Positions 45,290 through 56,604 of a DNA stretch of 64,000 bases are shown here, one piece after another (the stretch's first letter is position 1; every line of letters begins with the position of its first letter). The notes beneath the pieces were generated by a model. The model was not told the DNA's origin. It made no database searches and saw only the letters and a program-made list of their open reading frames with translations. Source of the DNA: Hibiscus mutabilis (taxonomy: Eukaryota; Streptophyta; Magnoliopsida; Malvales; Malvaceae); the NCBI GenBank assembly GCA_019671005.1, contig CM033725.1:30655338-30719337 (forward strand). The letters run 5' to 3'. Both the position numbers and the translations under genes were made by a program.

Positions 45290-46112
45290 TCTCAGCTTAA
45301 CCAAAAAGAAAATCTCTACCACCAACATTTTTTCGTATTGAAAATAGCCTCATTGTGCACAAGCCAAAGCGACCAAAGAACCGTGACACAACCCGCAATC
45401 CACCACTCTCGGACCACATCCCGAAACATCTTACTTGCACACTCCACCAACAACTCAGCCATAGACCTCGGCAACACCCATTAAACTCACCACCAACTCT
45501 AAAACATGCTCTATACTTCACCAACAATCGAGTAATGTAAAAAGATATGGTCTTACTCATCTAAGCCACCATTGCACCAAACATAATTTAGCATCAAATT
45601 CTCTATCGGCACACCATGTCTCACAGCCATGAAACCGTTGGCAGCCGTTTCAAATGTACAAACCATAGGAAATATTGGATCTTGGGTGGCATCAAGGTCT
45701 TCCAAACATTAAACACAACCAAACCATCACCCGAAATGCCAAATGAGGACATTAACTCCATCAATTTCCCGACTGAGAATGAGCCACCTGCATTTGGCAT
45801 CCAAACCAGCTTATTGCTACCATCCATATCAAGTTTATACTCTTGAACCACACCCTTTAGCACCTCTAGTTGATTCAACTCAAAGGATCGTAAAGGACGT
45901 CGAAATAAACCTCCCTAATCGGCAAAGTCGAACCCTGCATCCCACGAGAATGCAAAAACTAAAGCCACTTCATCTATAGCACAATTAAACAAATAGGGAA
46001 ATAATACATGCAACGGAGTCTCCCCACACCACCTATCGAACCAAAACAACACACTACTCCCACTCCTAATAATCCACTTAAAGCATTCTTCACCCATCGA
46101 GCCTTGTATCAC
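45290..46112 (-). pseudogene. L1 zinc-binding (zf-RVT) and post-RT region
   Basis: GEECFKWIIRSGSSVLFWFD then RWCGETPLHVLFPYLF and LDMDGSNKLVWMPNAGGSFS, with KTLMPPKIQYFLWFVHLKRL. This W..L..PPK...F.W pattern marks the zinc-binding domain downstream of RT in plant LINEs. Frame changes near 45610 and 45915. Confidence 0.75.
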
Positions 46113-46960
46113 ATCCTTTTCCTAAATCTCCACTATTTGTCTCCACATTGTCGATATAAGTCCTTTTTCATTTACACACTGTCTCCAACCCATTGTAGTA
46201 GCCCCATATTTTGCACAAATAAACTCTCGCTATAGGGATGGCGACTCTTGAGCATAACGCCATAACCATTTTGTGAGTAAAACATGATTCAATACTAAAG
46301 CCCCGAATCATCTCGACTTCAAAGAATGCACAACCTCATTCGTCAACAAGAGCCATCTACTATTTGTCGACCTTTAACAAACGCGAATTGAACATCACCA
46401 ATCAACCGATTCAATACACATTGTAGCCGAGCAGCCAAAATATTGTATACAAAATTAAGCAAGCAAATTGGCCAAAACTCACTTTCCATCTGCGGATTGT
46501 CCCTCTTCTTTATAAGAACAACAAAAGATGAATTGGTCTCATTTGGCATTACACCTATCTCATAAAATGCATCAAGGAATAACATGATAACCATTCCCAA
46601 GAAATTCTAGCCCTTCTTAAAGAACTCAAACTTGAAATTGTCTGGTCCTGGTGCCCTCAACCCTTTGCAACTCATAATCACAACCCTTGCCTCCTCCACA
46701 CAAAACTGCATTTCTAGCAATGCCCTATCCACATTATCAACACGATTGAACACTACTTTAGGAATCAATGATCCAACCACCCTTCACTTCAAAAATTGGC
46801 TTTTAAATTCTCTGAACACATGACACTTCAACCTCTCCAGATCCATCACTCAACGCCCATTAATATGTAAACGACTAATATTATTCCACAATGCCCTAAT
46901 TTTTGTTAATCTATGAAAAAAAACACGTGCTTCGATCACCCTCCTTGAGCCATAAAGCCC
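46113..46960 (-). pseudogene. L1 reverse transcriptase, catalytic palm deleted
   Basis: Upstream part: CKGLRAPGPDNFKFEFFKKG, FLDAFYEIGVMPNETNSSFV, VLIKKRDNPQMESEFWPICL and GDVQFAFVKGRQIVDG. The next recognisable text is FGALVLNHVLLTKWLWRYAQ, from the far side of the palm, so motif A through the YADD box is missing. Without it no target-primed reverse transcription is possible. Confidence 0.8.
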
Positions 46961-48010
46961 TTGAATTTTGTCACCAATTTGATTTACGCTGCTTGTATGA
47001 TTTCCATAATTTCCCATTCAATTAACAATATTCCATACTATGCTCTTCACTGTCCATTATCTTTGCATCGACATCCAATAATACAATACGAGCTATTACC
47101 TCAACAATCTTGTTGTCTACGTTACCGCGGAGACTTCCCTATTAAATCCCTTTAGGAACACTTTAATCCCATGAACCTTATATATCAACGTAACACTATT
47201 ATTCAACAACAAGATCCTTTCGCATTCCCTCTCCATCCTTGTAACATGAACTAAACTCTCTACCCGTACATTTAGGAACTGAAATGGATGAGGACCCCAA
47301 TCAATCTCCTCACTAGTGAAACACAAAGGTGAATGATCTGAAATGCCACAGGGTAAGTTCACTTACGAAAATCCCACACATCACTCCACCCACTCGGTGA
47401 TCACTAGAAACTGATCAAGCATGCTTACATTATTACCAGATCCAAACCATGTGAACCTTTTTCTAACCATCAACACATTCAACAATCCACCTGATTCAAT
47501 GAAATCATTAAATCCTTTTGCTTCTCGAAGAGAATTAGCACAAACACACTTCTCCCCAAGATGCCTCACCACGTTAAAGTCACTACCAATGTACCAAGGT
47601 ATCGTCATTGCCATTATTTCACATTGTATGGCATCACACAACTCTATTTGCTCATCCACAGAACTTGCTACATACATATTAATCAAACCGCATGTCCAAC
47701 CCTCACCAATCCACTCCCTCGTTATAGCCACAAAATTCCTAGTCATTGTTGAATGATCCACACAAAATCATGTACTATCCAAAATGATCAAGATTTCCCA
47801 TGAATTGCCTATAAAAGCATCAAACTGAAAATTAAAATAATTTGAATACCGAATTCTACATACCAAATTTAGCAACATATCCTTTATCTTTGTTTCTTGA
47901 ATAAACGCCATCTCACAACGGTGTTGTCCTACTCTATCGCAAATTGGATTTTTCTTTGCCGCGGATCCTAACCCATGAACCTTCCAAGACAACACCCTCA
48001 TCCTCACGCT
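46961..48010 (-). pseudogene. L1 AP-type endonuclease
   Basis: MRVLSWKVHGLG opens the domain at about 48004 (normally SWNVRGLG; the N is K). EMAFIQETKIKD holds the catalytic Glu. GEGWTCGLINMYVASSVDEQ, IPWYIGSDFNVVRHLGEK, RKRFTWFGSGNNVSMLDQFL and ISDHSPLCF follow in order, the last carrying the catalytic His. A stop near 47762 and a frameshift near 47370 break it. It would nick the target DNA. Confidence 0.8.
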
Positions 48011-48772
48011 TCAAAGATGTTTTTCTCATTCTTTAATGAGACACGGGATGTCCCAAACAATGTCTTCCTCGTTCCCAATCGTATCAGCCCCCACCAGCTT
48101 CCACTAATGATAATCTGAATTCAAAATAGAATCCTTCCAAACACTCTCCGTTCCTGGTGATTTTTCCTTGGCCTCCCCTGTCCCCTCTTTTGGGGCTATT
48201 TTTCAGCCTCACCACTCTCCTCCAATAATAAAAGACTATGGAAAATCTCATAAACCACATATCTTTTTCTCAACTTCAGCTTGATTCGAAACCCTAGCCA
48301 ATTCTAGAGGCCCATTTCCCATAAACCACCAAGGCCTTTTCTATCATCGCCTTGCCCTCCTGCTCAGTAATATCAAAAGGCGTATGTTGGTCATCCACCC
48401 GAGTTATCATCACATTATCTTCATCCACTATCCATGCTAATTCCTTACCCTGGAAATCCACCACATAAAGGTCGACCCTACGTGTTACCTCCCATAAATG
48501 ATTCGTTCTTCAGCTTGTGCCCATGAATGTATCCATTGAATCCAGGACCACTGACTCATTTTCCCATTTTGTTACCTCCCTACCACAAGTTTATTAATCA
48601 CCAAACATCCCCAATTGGCTCCCCTATTCTGATCCTCAACCTATATAACTCCACACTCACTTGACTACGAGCTAGACTTTGATAAACTCGACACATCCCC
48701 ACCTTTTATAGACGCATCATAGGAATCAAAACATGGCCCCTTTCCCACTCTTGTACATCGATCTGATGCATG
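48011..48772 (-). pseudogene. L1 ORF1, C-terminal part
   Basis: Starts at the TEK border with HQIDVQEWERGHVLIPM, then frames full of stops (for example WIVDEDNVMITRVDDQHTPF near 48400). Its N-part is across TEK at 59807 to about 60180. ORF1 proteins of plant L1 elements bind nucleic acid. Confidence 0.6.
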
Positions 48773-51772
48773 TGTTACACCCAAAAAATTTGACTTATTC
48801 GAATGTTATCATTAGTTACAATTAAATTACATTTCCTTGGTTAAACCCTTTTTAATTGATATGTTAGTGATCAAAATTGGAGTAAAGTAAAATGGAATAA
48901 TCGAAATTAATGGGGGTCAATTAGTAAAGATTAAGAAAATTGTTATTTGCATGCTAATGGAAAAAGTAAAAGTTGGCATTACACTTGTCAAGGGAATGAG
49001 GGGATGGAAGCCTAAGAATCGGCTAATTCTATAGGAGTTCATTGAACTCATCTTCTTCATCTTGTTTGAAACCAAAAGAAACAAAGAGAGGGAAAGTGAG
49101 GATTGATCAAATGATCTATGGTTGAAAGGAGTGAGCTGGATGAATCGGTTATAGTTCATTGCTTAAGAACTCAAGTATAAGTAAAGTAAGTGGCCAATTT
49201 AGAAAGATCTATAGAATTGTTAGTAGTTTCAATTGAATGTTTTCATGATTGAATTTCCATGAATGTCTAGTTCTAATTAGCATGTAAAAATGTAGAACAT
49301 TGTTGATTTTGAGTTGTGAATGAATGGTGTGTAAGGTTTATGTCTAGTTATAGTAGTTTCAGATTGAATGCGAGGAATCAAAACTGATTTTTCTAATGTG
49401 ACTTTCATTTTGTTTTGCTCTAAAATATGTATACAATTGAATATGTGGATGAACTCAAAATCGACTCAAATCGGCCCAGAACAAAATTGGTAAATAGATT
49501 GTTAATTTCATACTTTGAACACTGTTTTGTGGGGCTGCTCATAATGAATAAAATATGTATGTATATGGATTGCTCTGTTCGGTTATAAGAGGTGAAAAAC
49601 AAATTGTAAATGAGGAAATTGAGCTGCCATTATTAAGCAGGGCAGGTTCGAATTGGGGGAGGATTAGGTACTATTTTAGAGCAATAAATATGTATGTATG
49701 ATTGTGTATGTGATTAGGAAATTGTTCATGATAGCTAGAATGTCTTGGTTGTTACGTGTAAAATGTCATATGCATTATTATGTGTTATTGAATGATTCTG
49801 TGAGTATCGAAATGTCATAAAAAATAGACTGTTCTAATGCCTATTTATATATTGATATACAAGATCAAGAGGGTATTGACGGTTCAAAAGCTATAGTTCA
49901 TCAATTGGCTGATCAAAAGAAATGAATCGTAATTCAAAATCAGGATTAGCTCGACAATCTTGTGATTGCAGTTTAGAGTCTCGGAAAGGTACGCAATTAT
50001 TGAGATATAATTGAAGCATGAAAGATAGTTGGAAGCATGTTAAGACTTGTTTGTGTATTATCATATGAAATGATCATTTATATGAACTACTTATGAATGC
50101 ATGTACACCTAATGAAAAAGGTAAATGATAATCTAATTGATAATAAGTTGACATGTCTAATGAATCGAATCAACAAGGATTCGAAGAGAAGGAAAACCAA
50201 TGAATAATATGATTGATGTTTGACTTAGCTTTGGCTTATGATCTTATTTAATAAAGTGAATGCTCTAAATGGGTAAATTGTGCCCTATTGAAAAAAAGGG
50301 TTATTGACACCATAAGGTGTATGAGTCAAAAGGAGCTTGGCTCCTCGATTGATGTAAATGAAATGTATAAGTAAAGCCTTGTTTTCGTGTTAGTTGTAGA
50401 TATAGTTGGTCTGCCATAGAGTCCATAGAGCTCAGTGTCAGGGGGACTACGGTCTGAGACAGTGGTCCCTAACGGGTGACAGTATGAGGGATGTTTAGTT
50501 GGTCACATGGCGACAGTAGGAGAATGACCAGTACTATGTGTACATTGTAGTTATGGGCGATAGTTGGTTGGGGACTCGAGTATCAAGACTGAATAATCGA
50601 TTCACAATGCTATCACATGTAATCTATTAAAAAGAATAAATCATGGAATTAATATGTATAATTGTATTAGTATGCTAAAGATGAATTTGTACTCAAAGTG
50701 TACTCTTATATACATGGTTCTCATGAATACTGAGTATGGTAATAAATGGTTGAATGCTTATATGCAAATGAGTTTATATATGGATAAACAACATGAGGGA
50801 ATTGCCAAATCTATTATGAATAGAATTATGAGATACGAACCTTACTTGTTTGGACAAATCTTTCATGCTATTTCTATACATAAGTACCTCTCAGGTTGTT
50901 GTTTTGATATTCTAGTAGAACTCCTAGGATGGTGTCACTAGAAATTGATGTTGTTATTATGCTTATATGCCTTGGTCTATAAAGTTTAACTATGATAAGT
51001 TTGTAAAACTTGATCTATGGGCCGATATCTTCATCGTGTGATGCCATGGTTGTTCGGTAGAGTTTATCTATAGCTTGATGATATTTTTGATGTTTGTGCT
51101 AGTGGTTGATATGATATCCATTTGAATTTGTGTTTTATACTAGTTTAAAAAATTGTGTTTTTATGCAAAATGTTAGCATGTTTAGATTCTTGAAATTGAA
51201 TGCTAATTGTGAATGGATAATTCAGACTTTAGAGCCATATAGTTAAATGAAAGTTAAGGTGAAATCTTGAATTTCTATTGGAATATGCATTGTCATTGCT
51301 TCAAATGATTTGATTCTAGTTTTGTCCTTTGGAATAGAGTTTGCTTTTGTATTAAAGGCTTTTACAATCCTAGGGAGTTTTGGATAAAACAAAATGAGCT
51401 ATAACACTAGGTTATATGGGTGTTAAATGGCATGTTAACTAAAATTTGGTTGACAACAAAACTAGGTATAGAGTTACAAATATATGATTTGTCTAGAGCA
51501 TAGTTCTAATGGTAACTACATTTGAAATTGTTAGATCATGGCTTTCGATTCAAGTCATGTTTGCTTGTCAAGTATACATATAATGAAACAAATAAATTTA
51601 TAAGCATGAATTGAAATGTATTGTCTCGATATGGCTGAATTGATTAGTAAACAAGAGTAGAATTTTTATTGGTGTCTTATTCAAATTCATGATTTGGTTC
51701 TATGTTGATAAAGTTGTTTGTCTTTAACATCTTAATTTCGGACTTCTCCTAAGCCCGAATTAGGATGTTACA
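48773..51772 (+). repeat. TEK 5' LTR (3000 bp)
   Basis: TGTTACACCC start, GAATTAGGATGTTACA end. It is colinear with 56605-59806 but lacks two short segments present there, so it is about 200 bp shorter. The ORF at 50654-50941 is not conserved in the other LTR. Confidence 0.9.
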
Positions 51773-51773
51773 A

Positions 51774-51788
51774 TTTGGTAATCAGAGC
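51774..51788 (+). other. TEK primer-binding site
   Basis: TTTGGTAATCAGAGC, one inserted A relative to TTTGGTATCAGAGC, the usual initiator tRNA-Met site in plant retrotransposons; begins one base after the LTR. Confidence 0.8.
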
Positions 51789-51918
51789 TATAGGTTGTAT
51801 GATTCTAGGGCCAAGTTAAGAGCTTTATATTTTGGTAGGTTACTTTAGTGCCACCTAGGAGTTAGATGAATATTTAATGTGACTTATATATGATCAAGTT
51901 CCTTTCTTCTTATCTAGA

Positions 51919-53060
51919 ATGTCTGAAACAAGGTTGGGAAAAGAAAACGAAAGCCCAACTAGTTCCTCCAATGAAAGAGGAAGTGTGAGGATGAATCAAG
52001 GTCCTCAAGATCCTCAAAAGACTACTGAACCTCAACAAGTTCAGCAAGAAATCCCTGCAATCTATCCCGTTCAACGGGAATGTTTCTCCAGCCTACAAGA
52101 AATGTTTGACCAATTGATCGTCTCTATGAGACAGAACCCTCCAATCCTTCCTAATCCTCTGGTGGTAGTACCATTAAGAGCTCTAATTGACAAATTAGCT
52201 CATCAACGAGCTTATACCTTCACCAGAGCTAGTGAAGAATAGCCGACAGAGGCTGAATTTTGGCTTGAAGCCACAATAAGAATTTTAACCAAGCAGTTAC
52301 AATGCTCGGATGAGCTTAAGCTAGAGTGTGGAGTAACTCTTTTGGCTGATGAAGCTCTTACTTGGTGAGAAACTATAATCCCTGCGGCCCCGACGGAAGC
52401 AATAACTTGAGATTTTTTCCTTAAAGAGTTTCAGAAGAAATACATTAGTGAAAAATATCTTGCAGAGCGAATGAAGCTTTTCTTGTATTTGAAGCAAGAT
52501 GGAAAGCCAATCAAGCATTATGTTAGTGAATTTTGCAAATATTGTAAATACGAGTCAGAGTTCATTAAGAAAGAGGAGGACAAGTGGCGGATGTTCATTG
52601 ACGGGCTCAATGAAGAATTAGGCCCCATGTTCACTGCTCTTGGAATTACTGTTTTCCAAGACATGGTCAATCGGGTGATTGCAACTGAAGCTAAGATGAA
52701 GACTTCAGAGAATAAGAAAAGGAATCAATCTAAGAACGATAAAAGGTCAAGAGATGACCACAAACCTTATTGGCACAAGAAGAAGCAAAAACATCATGGG
52801 GGAAATTCTTCTAATTTTGGTAACTCATCGAAAGGAAACTTTATACCCAGGCGACGATCGATGGGCAAAAATTTTGCACCTACTGGATCTGTAAATAGCA
52901 CTGGAAATGTTGGGAAAGAAATTCAAGTTCTTGCTTGCAACATTTGTCAGAAACATCATTCGAGTTTATGTATGAATCTATCTAATGCCTGTTATTTGTA
53001 TGGGGAAACAACTCATTTCATCAAGGATTTCCCCAGAACCCGAATAAGCTCCCTTCTCAT
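51919..53060 (+). pseudogene. TEK gag
   Basis: ATG 51919 (MSETRLGKENESPTSSSNER). Capsid blocks after a stop at 52240: TEAEFWLEATIRILTKQLQC, VTLLADEALTW, then FFLKEFQKKYISEKYLAERM and GKPIKHYVSEFCKYCKYESE. Nucleocapsid: CNICQKHHSSLCMNLSNACY followed by LYGETTHFIKDFP. The second knuckle should be CxxCxxxxHxxxxC but reads C-Y-L-Y and ends in F, so two ligands are lost. Stops also at about 52366 and 52410; the frame is open from 52471 to 53964. Confidence 0.85.
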
Positions 53061-53189
53061 GTATCCAAAAGCTGAAATCAAAATCAATCACCAAGGGGGA
53101 AAGGACTTAAACAAGCTCACTTGGGGAATTATGGAAGGAATAGAAGACAGGTCGAATGTCACCTATCAAGAGTCTCGTGCCCCTGCTCG

Positions 53190-53680
53190 AGTTTACCACA
53201 TCCGTTGTCAAGAAGACGAGGAATCTCGTGATGTTATTGCAGGTATAATCTATTTAGATATGTATCCTGTTTACACTTTGTTTGATTTGGGATCAACTCA
53301 ATCCTTCATACGTTCCTTTCTAATTGAGAAATTACAATTGAAACCTAAATCTACAAATTTTAATTTAGTTGCTACAAATCCCTTGGGTGATAAGGTAATA
53401 GTAAACCAAATATGTAAAAATTGTCCTTTGTATATACAAGGCATACCATTCCCTGTCGATCTTTTAGCCCTATCATTCTTTGAATTTGACCTCATTTTGT
53501 GTATAGATTGGTTAGGAAAACATAAAGCTTGGGTAGATTGTGCTAGAAAAATATTACTCTTTTTTGGTCTAGGAAAGGGATCGATCCCCTTGTTAAGCAA
53601 GGAATCATTCAAACCACATGATATACTTGCTTATATATCAAGTTTGAATGAAATTAATCATTCTTTTGAATCTATTGTAA
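53190..53680 (+). pseudogene. TEK aspartic protease
   Basis: ESRDVIAGIIYLDMYPVYTL then FDLGSTQSFI, where the family has FDSGSTHSFI: the catalytic Asp is kept but S is L. LLALSFFEFDLILCIDWLGK is the second signature (normally DVILGMDWL). Within the same 497-codon frame as gag and the start of RT. Confidence 0.85.
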
Positions 53681-53689
53681 CGGTTTGGG

Positions 53690-54585
53690 AATTTCCTGAT
53701 GTGTTTCCTGAGGAATTGCCTGGATTACCACCAGTGAGAGAAGTTGAATTTGGAATCGTAGTTCAACCAGGATCTAGTCCAGTTTCAATCACTCCTTATA
53801 GAATGGCTCCAATTGAACTCAAGGAGCTTAAAAGTCAGTTGCAAGAACTGCAGGACAAAGGCTTCATTAGTCCTAGTTTCTCTCCTTGGGGAGCTATGGT
53901 CTTATTCGTAAAGAATAAGGATGGATCAATGAGGCTTTGTATAGATTATCAACAGTTAAATTAGCTTACCATAAAAAATAAATACCCTTTACCTAGGATC
54001 GAAGACTTATTCGATCAATTGAAAGATGCTATCATATTCTCCAAGATTGATCTTCGATCAGGCTATTACCAAATTAAGGTTAAGGAAGCTGATGTCCCAA
54101 AGATTGATTTCTGAACTCGATATGGTCACTACAAATTTCTGGTGATGCCTTTAAATTTAACCAATGTTGTCGCAATTTTCATGGATCTTATGAATTGGAT
54201 TTTCAACCCTTTTTGGATAAACTTGTAGTGGTTTTTATAGATGATAACCTTGTGTACTCCAAGAACAAGGAAGATCATGCAAACCACTTATGAGTGGTGC
54301 TACAAACTCCTCGAGACAAAGAAATTGTATGCTAAATTTAGCATGTGCGAATTTTGGCTCTCGGAAGTGTCTTTCCTTGGCCATATCATCTCGGCTAAAG
54401 GCATCAAAGTGGATCCAAAGAAAATCCAATCAATAACCGATTGCATATCTCCTAAAAATATTAGTGAAGTTAGGAGATTTCTCAGGTTAGCCGGTTATTA
54501 TAGGAAATTTGTAAAAAGGTTTCCAGTTTTGGCTCTTCCTTTAAAAAAACTTCTTCATATACCTTTTAAGTGGTCAGCGAATTAA
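53690..54585 (+). pseudogene. TEK reverse transcriptase
   Basis: FPDVFPEELPGLPPVREVEF, TPYRMAPIELKELKSQLQEL, KNKDGSMRLCIDYQQLN, a stop at 53962, then NKYPLPRIEDLFDQLKDAII and FSKIDLRSGYYQIKV (motif A). The catalytic box reads VVFIDDNLVYSKNKEDH in a shifted frame around 54228-54275, with both Asp present. FLGHIISAKGIKVDPKKIQS and VRRFLRLAGYYRKFVKRFPV complete it. Stops at about 54112 and 54225 and frame changes disable it. Confidence 0.85.
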
Positions 54586-55040
54586 CAAGGAAGTTTTGAT
54601 CAATTAAAACAGGTTCTCATTAGAACCCCTATATTGACTCAACCGAAACTGGGAAAGGATTATACAGTTTATAGTGATGCCTCTCATCTCGACTTGGGTT
54701 GTGTTCTCATACAAGATGGAAAAGTGGTGGCCTATGCTTCCAGGCAATTAAAACCACATGAATTGAACTGCCCGACTCACGATTTAGAGCTGACTACAAT
54801 TGTGTTCGCCATTACTTATACGGGGAAAATGTTATCGATATACCGATCATCAAAGCTTAAAATATCTTCTTACACAAAAAGAATTGAACCTTAGACAGAG
54901 AAGATGGTTAGAGTTACTCAAGGACTACGACTTAACTATCGACTATCTCCCGGGAAAGGCAAACGTTGTGGTTGATGCACTCAATCATAAGCATTCTTTT
55001 GGTAAGAATTTTAATTTTGGATTCAATTGATCTCTTACCA
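54586..55040 (+). pseudogene. TEK RNase H
   Basis: YTVYSDASHLDLGCVLIQDG (Asp), KVVAYASRQLKPHELNCPTH, DLELTTIVFA (Glu), then YTDHQSLKYLLTQKELNLRQ (Asp) in the next frame and LPGKANVVVDALNHK. A frameshift near 54820 splits it. Confidence 0.85.
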
Positions 55041-56340
55041 TTCAAAACCCTTTTAAGCTTTGGTGATTAAGATAATTCAATTGTTTTGTAGCTCCTACTA
55101 CAATCAATGCCCATTTTTTATTGCAAAAAATAACGAAGGCTACTTGCAGAACTTCACATTCATTCCGAGTTTAATACGAGAATCAGGGATTTTCAAAAAT
55201 CTGATCTTGAAATGCAAAAGACTGTGAACAAGCTAAACTCTTCTTCAGACCCTGATTTTTCCCTTAGGCTGAATGGCTTATTTTTTTAAAAAATAGGGTG
55301 TGTGTGCCTGATGATCAAACCCTAAAAGAGGAAATACTTAAAGAGCCTCATATTAGTTTATTATCAATTCATCCTGGTTCAGTTACGATGTAGAAGGATT
55401 TAAAAGGGGTGTATTGCAGGCCTAAGATGAAAACCGAAATCACAGAATTTGTGGCAAAATGTTTAACTTGTCAAGGGTGAAGGCTGAACACAAAGTACCA
55501 TCGAGACTCCTTCAACCAATTGAGTTACCTAAATGGAAATGGGAACGAATTACTATGGATTTTGTAATCGGGTTACGCCCATCACTGAGAAGAAATGATG
55601 CTATATGGGTGATTGTTGACAAATTTTCGAAGTCAGCACATTTTATTCTAGTTCAAATGAATATGAGCCTAGTTCATCTAGTCGAGTTATATATAAGAGA
55701 TATTGTCAGATTATATGGAGTTCCTATCTCTATTATTTCTGACCGAGACTCTCAGTTTACTTCGAGATTTTGGAAGGCATTACAAGAAGCTTTGAGGACT
55801 TAGTCGAGCCTCAACACTACTTTTCATCAACAATCGGATGGATAGTTTGAGTGGGTGATTCAAATTTTATAAGATATGCTTCGGGCTTGTATAATTGATT
55901 TCGAGAAGATTTAGGAAAGATCCCTCCCATTGGCTGAATTTACCTACAATAATAGTTATCAATCTTGTATTCAAAATGGCACCCTTTGAAGCCCTATATG
56001 GAAGGAAATGTCAAACTTCTTTATGCTGGTCTGAACTAGGTAAGAATAAGACTTTGGGGCCAGAATTGCTTCGAGAAATCGAGAATCAAATTCAAGTAAT
56101 TTATCGTAGACTAAAGGACGCCTTTGATAGGCAAAAGGCATATGCTGATTCAAGAAGGAGGGACATCCAATATAATGTTTGGGACAAAGTCTTCTTAAAG
56201 GTGTCTCATTGGAAAAAAGTGTTTTGATTTGGAAAGAAGGGGGAACTTAGTCATCGATACATTGGACCATTCGAAGTCTTGGAGAAGATAGGCCTTGTTG
56301 CTTACCGCTTAGCACTCCCGAATGAATTTGCTTCGTAAAT
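55041..56340 (+). pseudogene. TEK integrase
   Basis: Zinc part: LLSIHPGSVTM, then YCRPKMKTEITEFVAKCLTC. Core: WERITMDFVIGLRPSLRRND, WVIVDKFSKSAHFILVQMN, RLYGVPISIISDRDSQFTSR, then QQSDGxFEWVIQIL, keeping the acidic triad D, D, E. MAPFEALYGRKCQTSLCWSE and RLKDAFDRQKAYADSRRRDI lead into the GPF box at 56265. Stops at about 55390, 55801, 55848 and 56226. Confidence 0.85.
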
Positions 56341-56583
56341 ATCGTTCGGATCCCTCCCATATTTTGGAACCAAAAGAAGTTGAACTTAACCTAGATTTAA
56401 CTTACGAAGAAGAACCAGTCTAGATTCTCGACCGAGAGGTTAAAAGACTTCATAACAAGTCCATTCCTCTAGTAAAGGTTCTATAGAGAAATCACAAAGT
56501 AGAAGAAGTTACGTGGGAACTCGAGGCGACTTTTAAAAAGCAATACCCTCAATTCTTCCCTTCAGGTAATTCAGGGATGAATT
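56341..56583 (+). pseudogene. TEK chromodomain
   Basis: Reads YRSDPSHILEPKEVELNLDL, then ILDREVKRLHNKSIPLVKVL, RNHKVEEVTWELEATFKKQY and PQFF. The pattern (ILDRE..., VKVxWRNH, EEATWE) is the integrase chromodomain of Tekay elements, which targets insertion to marked chromatin. Two in-frame stops: before ILDRE and at the W of WRNH. Confidence 0.8.
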
Positions 56584-56588
56584 TCGTT

Positions 56589-56604
56589 AAGGGGAAGGGA
56601 ATTA
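56589..56604 (+). other. TEK polypurine tract
   Basis: AAGGGGAAGGGAATTA directly before the 3' LTR. Confidence 0.8.

Larger units (their letters stand above)
44621..48772 (-). mobile_element. L1: plant L1-type LINE, 3' part (continues at 59807)
   Basis: Minus-strand order ORF1 tail, AP endonuclease, RT, zinc-binding region, RNase H, 3' UTR. The 3' end has a short A-run seen as TTTTTT at 44621-44626 on the plus strand, preceded on the element strand by a phrase about cards of GGGGTTTTAATGAGGCACG usual in plant L1 tails. TEK interrupts it at 48772/59807. All domains contain stops and deletions. Confidence 0.8.
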
